Origin: Spiroplasma endosymbiont of Poecilobothrus nobilitatus
GTDB taxonomy: Bacteria > Bacillota_I > Bacilli_A > Mycoplasmatales > Mycoplasmataceae
Assembly: GCF_964030655.1 (NCBI RefSeq)
Contig: NZ_OZ034915.1
Span: forward strand, 1,054,001-1,118,000
DNA length: 64,000 bases
Reading direction: 5' to 3'
The notes beneath the pieces were generated by a model, which was given only the letters and a program-made list of their open reading frames with translations, had not been told where the DNA came from and made no database searches. The translations under genes were made by a program, and so were the position numbers. Positions 58,062 through 64,000 of the stretch are shown here, in pieces; position 1 is the first letter of the stretch, and each line of letters starts with the position of its first letter.

Positions 58062-58976
58062 TTATGCTCATTCAAAAGCATCTTCACTATTAACTGGTAC
58101 TACATTTGATATATCTTCTTCTTTAACCACATTGTCATTAGTTTATACTATTTCTTCATTATATATGATATTATTATTTATATTATTTGATAAGGTTTTG
58201 TCGCTCATTTGCCCCTGATTTTTACCAAAATTGCCATCATTATCAATATAAATCTTTTCATCATTAGTTGTAATAACTGCTTGGTCTGATTTATATGCTT
58301 GTTGTAATTCAACAGACATAATACCTCATTTTCTTAATAATGATGTTAATACAGTTTTTAATGCCATTTCATCAAAACTAGCAATATAAAATGATTTATT
58401 TTTAGCATAAGTTTTAGAGTATTTAATAAAATGATTTTCCATTTGTTCTTTTGTCATATATAATGTTTTTTCAAAACCATTAACCATTTTAAAATATGCT
58501 ACATAACCAATAATTGATAATTTTTCTCTTTCATCTTCATTTTGTATTCAATTAAAACTAGTTCCTTTTAATCGATCATAATTTACTAATTCACCAGTTC
58601 TAACATCTGATACTGACATATCTAAATATTGACCACTTCTTTGTGCTAATTGAATATAACCTTTATAACCCATTTGAAATTTAGCTTGATTAATTCATTC
58701 TTGTATTTCGCGACCATTAATATTTCTTGTTATTTTAGTGTTATATGGAACAACATAAGCATAACCAAATTATCTTTCCATAGGTAAGTTTAATAAAACA
58801 CCTTGATAACAAGCAGTCATTATAGTTTTTGGGTCTGCTTTTTGTAATAATTCATTACTATTTGATATTGCTACAATATTACTTTTAAATCTTGCAATTT
58901 CATTTTCATTTGAAAATTTACTTTTTATTCAATCATTTGCCTTATCTGTTCTTAAAAATTATACTATATTTGCCAT
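58062..58976 (-). pseudogene. recT: RecT-family single-strand annealing protein, three stops
   Basis: Phage recombinase that anneals complementary strands. RecT signatures: DPKTIMTACYQGVLLNLPME, FGYAYVVPYNTKI, QAKFQMGYKGYIQLAQRSGQ, SFDEMALKTVLTSLLRKWGI. 305 codons, normal length. TAA stops after MANIV, after LPMER and after NEEIV. Overlaps the resolvase start by 10 nt and follows the next gene by 1 nt, forming an early recombination operon. Confidence 0.88.
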
Positions 58977-58977
58977 A

Positions 58978-59658
58978 TTATTTTTCTCCTTTATTTATTT
59001 TAAAATTAATACCTTTAATACCAATTAAATTAATATCTTTATTACTATCTCATTATTCTTTAATTTCATTTTTAACAATTTGTTCATCAACAATTAAATA
59101 GTTTTTAATAAGATTAATAAGTTCTAATTTACCATCATTTTGTAAAAAATCATCATTAATACCAATAACTTCAATATCTTTAATTAATAATTTATCTTTA
59201 CGAAAATTACTAGTAATAATTTTTAATTATTGCTCTTGTTTTGCTACACTTTTAATTTCTAAAAATTGTTCTTTTTTATGAGTTTCAATAATTTCATTTT
59301 GTTTTTGAAATTGAATATTAATTACACTATTTTTTAAAGAATCATGATTATTCTTAATATTATTTTCTAAATTTAAAATATCTTTTCTAATAAAATTTAA
59401 TTCATCTTTAAAAATTTTTATTAATTCTAATGGTTCTCTAAAAACATAATCAATTTTTGAAACTATTAATTTTAAATCTTTTAGTGATTGTGATTTATAT
59501 TCTCCATTTATTAATCAAGCTTGTTGTCAATATATAAATTCTGCTAATTCTTGCCCATTTTCATCAATTCATTTTTTAATTGTTAATGCTTTTAAACTTA
59601 ATTCTTTAAAATCATTTCCTTTTAAATAAAACGGATAAGTAATATTTTTTAACTTCAT
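58978..59658 (-). pseudogene. RecT-operon protein (possible DUF1351-like), two stops
   Basis: 226 codons: LKNITYPFYLKGNDFKELSL, then a coiled coil (FIRKDILNLENNIKNNHDSL) and a C-terminal domain DIEVIGINDDFLQNDGKLEL. Position directly before recT and the central coiled coil recall DUF1351 proteins of Gram-positive phages; not proven. TAA after VAKQEQ and after KNEIKE. Confidence 0.6.
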
Positions 59659-59682
59659 TATTTAACTTTAAATCTGCCATAA

Positions 59683-59820
59683 TTAAATTTCCTCCAAATT
59701 ATTTTCCATAATTAATGTATCAATATACTCATAAGCACTATCTTCTGAATGACATTCTTCAAGTGCTTCATTAAATAATTCTTCTTCGGTATAAACATTG
59801 CCATCTTCATCTTTTCACAT
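59683..59820 (-). CDS. Small acidic phage protein
   Basis: 45 aa, WKDEDGNVYTEEELFNEALE. Very acidic, helical; ATG 59820 overlaps the stop region of the gene upstream. Unknown role; acidic early proteins often mimic DNA or inhibit host enzymes, but no evidence here. Confidence 0.5.
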
Positions 59821-59821
59821 A

Positions 59822-59986
59822 TTATTCACATCCTTGTCATTTAATATTTTCGTCTTCTAAATCAATAATAGTTGTTTTACAATAATTTAAATTTTCAGAA
59901 TAAATTCTTGCTTCATCAAGTGTATAAAAATATATAGTATTTAAGCTATATTTATCTTTCATTACTAATAAATATCTTTTATTCAT
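59822..59986 (-). CDS. Small phage early protein
   Basis: 54 aa, NKRYLLVMKDKYSLNTIYFY followed by TLDEARIYSENLNYCKTTII. Starts inside the end of the previous gene. Unknown. Confidence 0.5.
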
Positions 59987-60104
59987 AATTTATTACCTCG
60001 TAATCTGCTTCTTCATCTTCTAAATAATCACTAATTAAATCTTTAATCCCATCAATTTCATATCATTTGCAATTTAAGTCAAAGTCTACGTCTACTACCA
60101 ACAT
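59979..60104 (-). CDS. Small acidic phage early protein
   Basis: 41 aa, LVVDVDFDLNCKWYEIDGIK then DLISDYLEDEEADYEV. Overlaps the previous ORF in another frame; could be the real continuation of it after a frameshift. Confidence 0.42.
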
Positions 60105-60225
60105 GTCGTTCTTCATTACCAAATTTAAGATATAAATTTAATTCTCAATTATCTAAATAATAACGATTAATTTGTGCATAAATAATATCTTTATTAGTAA
60201 TTTTTAATGCTTTATTACATATCAT
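60043..60225 (-). CDS. First small protein of the phage early operon
   Basis: 60 aa from ATG 60225 behind a strong TAGGAGGAA site: ICNKALKITNKDIIYAQINR, YYLDNWELNLYLKFGNEERH. The last part (Trp-rich) overlaps the next ORF and is doubtful. Unknown function. Confidence 0.5.
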
Positions 60226-60244
60226 TTTTTAATTCCTCCTAGTT

Positions 60245-60573
60245 TTTAAATCGCTGGCACTCACTCCCGAGTGAAAGTGCCAAAGCGAAGATTGGTTATA
60301 TAAGTATTTATCTATTTATTTACTACGCCATCCGTTTCGCCGGGGGTGATCGATGGCGGTATGATGTTGTTTGTTTAATAATCGACAGTTGTTTTTATAA
60401 GGTAAAGCCAGAGAATTCTCTCTCTTCATCCGCACCATTTCAGGTTAAAACGTTCAGTTTTTAAAATAAATTCACTTGCACCTTGAAGAGCCTAGTGCTG
60501 GCTTTGTGGTTTTTAAACCGCCGCCATCCTCGATGGGACAAATCTATCGCAAATTTATTTATAAAGTGTTCAA
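60245..60573 (-). ncRNA. Structured noncoding RNA candidate, 3' part
   Basis: No ORF, visibly richer in G+C than its surroundings, and full of hairpins: TGGCACT...AGTGCCA enclosing CACTC/GAGTG (near 60252-60286), CGCCATC/GATGGCG (60328-60360), the AGAGAATTCTCT palindrome (near 60412), and CCATC/GATGG near 60530. Lies directly before the early operon on the same strand. IS-C interrupts it at 60574 and related sequence resumes at 61799. Functional class unknown; strand is inferred. Confidence 0.4.
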
Positions 60574-60643
60574 GACTGCACCCCAAAAAGTAAGTAAAAT
60601 AAAAAAAGATTTTGTTAAATTTTTATAGGGGGTGCATTTTTAT

Positions 60644-60872
60644 ATGGCAAAAAAAGGACAAAAATATAACAAATATACATCAGAATTTAGAACAAAAATC
60701 ATTGAGGAAATTAAACAAAAAAGTTGTTGAATAGTAGCAAAACAATATAATATAAATGCAAATACAGTATAATCTTGATGAACAAATCATAAAAAAGGAA
60801 AATTAAACAATCCTAAAGGACCTAAAATTTATTTTGGCAAAAGAAATTTAGAATATTATAAAACAAGGTATT
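60644..60872 (+). pseudogene. IS-C orfA with stops
   Basis: KKGQKYNKYTSEFRTKIIEE as in copy 3, but TAA replaces Glu in NTVESWW (60770, G to T) and again in TRYELLK (near 60871). Confidence 0.8.
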
Positions 60873-60889
60873 AATTATTAAAAAAGCTC

Positions 60890-61758
60890 CATGACTTTTA
60901 CAATTAAGCAAACTAAGAATAGTCTCTTTTATTAAACAAAATTGTCGTGAATATTCAATAAAATTATTACTAGAAGTAACAGGGTTAAAACGTAGTTATT
61001 GAAATAAATATAAAAATTATGACAGTAGCAAAAAAGATAAAAAAGCAATAAATGATATTGTAAAAGTCTATGAAGAAAATTTAAAACAATTTGTTTATCG
61101 AAGAATTACTAAATATTTAAAAGAAGATTATGGTATAAAATATAATTCAAAAAAAGTTTTAAGAATTATGCGTGATAATCAAATACAACCTGAATATGTA
61201 AGAAAAATGAGAATAAAAATAAAGTATAAACATAATAAAGAAAAAAGCTTATTGCAATATCCTGATTTAATTAAACGTAAATTCAATGATATAAAAACAA
61301 GGTTTTCAGTACTATATACTGATGTAACATATTTAATTTGAAAAGGAGAAAGATATTATCAATCAACAATTATTGATGGATATACTAAATAAATAGTTGA
61401 TGTAAAGTGATCTAAATATAATGACAACAAATTAGTAATGGATAATTTAAATGATGCAATTAATAAAATAAAATTAATAAAAAAAGATCTGAATGTAATA
61501 ATAATTCACTCAGATCACGGATATCAATATACATCCACTATTTATCACGATAAATGTTTATCTAACGGTATTATAATTTCAATGGGGAAAAAATACCACT
61601 GTGCAGATAATATTGTTATAGAAAGTTTTCATTCATTACTTAAGAAAGCTACAATCCATAATAAAATATATAATTCACATGAAGAATATATACAAGATGT
61701 TATAAAATGAAATACATGATATTCAAATCGTAAAGAAAAAGATATAATTAAAAAATAG
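60890..61758 (+). pseudogene. IS-C orfB transposase with one stop
   Basis: Nearly complete DDE transposase: KKVLRIMRDNQIQPEYVRKM, LYTDVTYLIWKGERYYQSTI, IIIHSDHGYQYTSTIYHDK, ADNIVIESFHSLLKKA, ending YSNRKEKDIIKK. One TAA (GAA to TAA) at about 61389 in GYTKEIVDV. Expressed by frameshift from orfA in intact copies. Confidence 0.82.
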
Positions 61759-61798
61759 TAAATACTTTTTATTAGTACTTGCTAAAATGTGTGCACTA

Positions 61799-61995
61799 TA
61801 TTCATCTCTTTTTTTATTGTCGTTTGATGTTGACCTTGCACTTATCACGACTATCGCTTAGTTCTAATGAACCAACGCCGATTTACATTTTTCCTCATAC
61901 ACTATTTCAGCACTTGCCTCGGCCGGCTGTGGGAATGAGTTTAAACTCATGTTCTTATGGAAGCACTTAGTTATTTAAAATAACCGTCCCACACT
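61799..61995 (-). ncRNA. Structured noncoding RNA candidate, 5' part
   Basis: Continuation of the region at 60245-60573 across IS-C. No ORF, G+C above background, with the perfect palindrome ATGAGTTTAAACTCAT (near 61937-61952) and GGCCGGCC-like CGGCCGGC. Together the two parts would be about 520-530 nt before the IS insertion. Confidence 0.38.
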
Positions 61996-61998
61996 GCA

Positions 61999-62238
61999 TT
62001 AAGTTGTTTTATAAAATCAAAGTTTAAAATAACCATTTTTATCATCAAAGATAATTTTTGAATTTTCTAAGCGTTTATAAAACCGCTTTTGTTTTTTATC
62101 TTTTGTCCGATTTAATAAATCTTTGTGTTTTTCACAAGTTCATAAAATTTTATTTGATAAAAATTCTTCGGTAATGAGTGATATTAATTTATAACAATCA
62201 TTAACATCACATATTGTTTGTTGCTTATTAATTTCTAT
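61999..62238 (-). CDS. Small phage protein with Cys/His cluster
   Basis: 79 aa: EINKQQTICDVNDCYKLISL, then ILWTCEKHKDLLNRTKDKKQ and a basic C terminus. CxxxxC plus CxxH could bind zinc. AAAGGAG stands correctly spaced from an ATA codon, so either ATA starts translation or the ATG was mutated. Unknown role. Confidence 0.45.
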
Positions 62239-62286
62239 TACTTACTCCTTTCTTTTATTAAGTTTTTTTATTAACAAATTAATTAA

Positions 62287-62455
62287 CTGAAACAGAGAAA
62301 GGACAACACCTTAAAATTGGAGAAAAACAGGTACACTTTGTAAAGATTTCTAAGATATTTAATAAATTTGCAAACAACTTAAAGAGGGTATCAAAAAGTT
62401 GTTATAAAAAGTTTCTATTTTAAGAATTTAAGATGCTGTCCTTTCTCTGAAACAA
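62287..62455. ncRNA. Long hairpin RNA candidate near attR
   Basis: Perfect 13-bp arms CAGAGAAAGGACA (62293-62305) and TGTCCTTTCTCTG (62437-62449), then inner helices CTTAAAAT/ATTTTAAG (62310/62417) and AACAACTT/AAGTTGTT (62373/62396), making a rod of three stacked helices with internal loops, about 157 nt. No ORF. The strand is not decided by the sequence. Confidence 0.45.
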
Positions 62456-62477
62456 TAAATAATTTGGTTTTATAAAT

Positions 62478-62515
62478 AAAAAAACAACCTTTTTATTTAA
62501 CAAGAGTTGTTTTTT
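62478..62515. terminator. Terminator next to attR
   Basis: AAAAAACAAC and GTTGTTTTTT arms, T-rich on both strands; it can end transcription entering or leaving the prophage. Confidence 0.7.
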
Positions 62516-62537
62516 GCCGCTTCATCGTACATGATAC

Positions 62538-62544
62538 ATTGTGT
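62538..62544. repeat. attR core ATTGTGT
   Basis: Preceded by phage sequence GTACATGATAC and followed by IS-D sequence TAAAAATGG. Confidence 0.8.
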
Positions 62545-63325
62545 TAAAAATGGTCATAATCCTGGAGGAAAACAAAAATATTTATGCAAAAAATTTCGTG
62601 CTAGTTTTGATGCTTTTCGTGATCATTTTACGTATTGAAGTCATTTAAATTATGAACAGTGAAATTTATTGATTCAAATTTCATTATTAGGCCAATCTAG
62701 TAAAATGATTTCCCGCTTTATTAAAACATCACCGAAAAACGCTTGATATAATCGCCAAAAAATAATGAAATCAAAACAATTAGAAAACACCAAATTAAAA
62801 TTTAAAACGTTAAATGGCCAAATTAAAATCGATGAAACATTTATTAAAGAAATCCACAAAGGTAATTTTAAAGATAAATTTGATAAAAGAAAAATTCATC
62901 TTGATTCATTTTCAACCAACACTAAATGTTGTATTCAAATGGCTGTTGATAGCAATAATAATATTTATGTTAAATCAACCAACACAAAACGATTACAAAA
63001 ACAGTGAATTATTGAAAATATTAATAAACAATTAATCAAAGAAAATTCAATTATTATTTCTGACATGCAACCATTATATTTATTAGTAGCAAAACAAACA
63101 AATTCTATTTTATTAGCAACTAAAAATAGTACAAATCCTGATGCTAGTTATCGGAAGTTAAATAAAATTAGTAAATTACAATCAAATCTTAAATAATCCT
63201 TAATTCATTATCATGGCTTAGGTTTCACGAACATTCAAAATTATTTAAATCTCCGAAAATGAAAATACCAGCATAAAGGTTTAACGCCAAACCAACAATC
63301 ATCGGTATTATATTTTAACGTATAA
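62538..63325 (+). pseudogene. IS-D transposase C-terminal part
   Basis: From VKNGHNPGGKQKYLCKKFR (zinc ribbon half; the last Cys changed to Phe, G to T) through IKIDETFIKEIHKG, ISDMQPLYLLV to KWKYQHKGLTPNQQSS. GAA-to-TAA stop near 63195. Ends FNV-TAA. Confidence 0.87.
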
Positions 63326-63474
63326 AAAAGTTAAATAACAATATTAAAAGTTTATATAATTTTCTTTTAAAGTTATCATATTGATGATTTTTTTTATTTC
63401 ATCAAGAGTTTTCTACAAAATTAAAAAAATTTCTTGCAGTTTTTTCCAACAATGTTAAGATAATATTGTAATTG

Positions 63475-63560
63475 ACAGAGGTAGCTTATAAAACATAAGT
63501 TTGAGAAATACTCTTAGAACCTGATCTAGTTAACGCTAGCGTAGGGAGTTCAAATTCGTT
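63475..63560 (+). promoter_or_regulatory. TPP (THI-box) riboswitch
   Basis: Core TTGAGAAATACTCTTAGAAC then CTGATCTAGTTAACGCTAGC and GTAGGGAG match the THI element (CTGAGA, GAACCTGATCTGG-TAATGCCAGC-GTAGGGA). P4/P5 pairings CTAG/CTAG present. It stands 85 nt before a membrane protein gene and should repress it when thiamine pyrophosphate is plentiful. Confidence 0.9.
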
Positions 63561-63644
63561 ATTTATTTAATTTAATAAATTTAATTTGATGCTCACTTTC
63601 ACAGAAGTTAATTACAAAATTATTTGTGTAAGGAGATTTTTTAT

Positions 63645-64000
63645 ATGGTTACAATCCCATCTTTTAAGGTTAAGTTAAACCAACAAAACATTATTTTATG
63701 ATACAATAAAGAAACTATTTTTATTGTCATAAGTTTATACCTTGGTATTTTAATAACGCTTAGTATTTTACCACTATCAAGATTAAGTAAATTATTTCAT
63801 TTAAATAATGACCAATATTTTAAAAATATATGAGTTTTTTGTTTAACGATTTGTGGACTTGGTTTAATATTTAGTATCATATCTGCAATAAGTGTTTGAT
63901 TAACAAATTATGAAGAATATATTAATTGTAAGTTTCAGTTTATTATTTTAAATATTATTAGTTTGAATTTTCTTAATTTAATTAGTAATATTATTATTTA
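63645..64000 (+). CDS. Membrane protein, likely thiamine-compound transporter (partial)
   Basis: ATG 63645 with a TAAGGAG site; continues past the window. At least three TM segments: TIFIVISLYLGILITLSIL, IWVFCLTICGLGLIFSIISA and FQFIILNIISLNFLNLIS, Trp by TGA. I do not recognise the family. The riboswitch argues for uptake of thiamine, its phosphate or a precursor, since Mollicutes generally import this vitamin. Confidence 0.65.

Larger units (their letters stand above)
56382..58071 (-). pseudogene. RuvC-like Holliday junction resolvase, split by IS-A
   Basis: N-terminal part 57818-58071: SIKIGIDPSGTGTTDISLIN has the first catalytic Asp of the RNase H-like RuvC fold; NIEDCLYTAANASKDRDDLL carries the second acidic site. 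C-terminal part 56382-56595: WVSPKHTKSVVNNI, stop, then KISNHLRDAIIIANYER with the HxxDA catalytic end. IS-A inserted with a TTC duplication; a further TAA lies after VVNNI. Starts overlapping the recT end. Confidence 0.8.
60574..61798 (+). mobile_element. IS-C copy 4, full length about 1225 bp
   Basis: Uninterrupted IS-C and therefore the reference for the layout of this element. Right end mutated (GTGCACTA in place of GTGCACTC). Confidence 0.9.
38312..62537. mobile_element. Integrated, decayed small tailed prophage
   Basis: About 24.2 kb inserted in the IS-D transposase gene with a 7-bp direct repeat. Plus-strand late genes (39760-55987): terminases, portal, virion protein, scaffold, capsid, connector-like and membrane proteins. 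Minus-strand early genes (56008-62238): small proteins, RuvC-like resolvase, RecT. Removing IS30, IS-A and IS-C copies leaves about 18 kb, a size expected of small podovirus-like spiroplasma phages. Many genes have stop codons. No integrase was recognised. Short-tail assignment is inference from size and from the lack of tape-measure and tail-tube-like genes. Confidence 0.85.
62538..63426 (+). mobile_element. IS-D copy 3, right part
   Basis: Continues the element begun at 38051, to the right repeat GAGTTTTCTACAAAATTAAA. Confidence 0.92.

Noticed and set aside
60252-60290. Single palindrome as a CRISPR repeat
   Set aside because: It occurs once, with no array of spaced repeats anywhere in the window.
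62287-62455. Retron msr-msd RNA
   Set aside because: No reverse transcriptase gene is near; the structure alone is not enough.
38312-62537. Filamentous plectrovirus (SpV1-like) origin of the prophage
   Set aside because: Terminase, scaffold, capsid, RecT and RuvC-like genes belong to tailed phages; no filamentous coat or rolling-circle replication gene was seen.

Overview
This window reads as a Spiroplasma chromosome. It is very AT-rich, UGA must be read as tryptophan throughout (nearly every long gene carries in-frame TGA at conserved Trp positions), and it is crowded with insertion sequences and signal-peptide families typical of Spiroplasma. Gene ends below were traced through TGA codons. 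I use four private labels for repeated elements: IS-A, IS-B and IS-C (IS3 family, two ORFs joined by probable -1 frameshifting) and IS-D (IS1595/ISXO2-like).

Regions: (1) 1-10700, housekeeping block on the minus strand: pheS-pheT behind a Phe T-box, a 1066-aa FtsX-like permease, a frameshifted NAD(P)HX repair gene, a YgjP-type metallopeptidase and a membrane protein with a disordered tail. (2) 10800-19300, a graveyard of nested and truncated elements (IS-B/IS-A, an ISLre2-like relic, IS-D/IS-A/IS-B) around small damaged genes. (3) 19700-23040, a hypothetical acidic protein, a membrane protein and dinB, whose last codons come from an IS-C end. (4) 23020-26720, IS-C split by IS-D and IS-A. (5) 26700-38000, photolyase, a cluster of small membrane proteins, a SEC-C-like protein, a second IS cluster that splits a small gene, then mtnN, nadD-yqeK and a hypothetical gene. 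(6) 38305-62544, a 24 kb decayed prophage. (7) 63475-64000, a TPP riboswitch and the start of a membrane protein, probably a thiamine-compound transporter.

The prophage is the main item. An IS-D copy is cut in two inside its transposase gene: the left 261 bp lie at 38051-38311 and the rest at 62538-63426, with a 7-bp direct repeat (ATTGTGT) at both junctions. Between them lie a late plus-strand module (terminase small and large subunits, portal, 1082-aa virion protein, scaffold, major capsid, lipoprotein, connector-like and membrane proteins) and an early minus-strand module (RuvC-like resolvase, RecT, small proteins), meeting at a bidirectional terminator. Two secreted cargo genes sit on the minus strand inside the late module. 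I find no integrase; the reconstructed attP is a dyad with a Xer/dif-like half-site. The right end holds two unexplained noncoding structured regions, one split by IS-C. Many phage genes carry TAA/TAG stops, so the phage is probably defective.

The repeated IS copies also act as a mutation record: most differences between copies are G:C to T:A transversions, and several create stops of the GAA to TAA kind.
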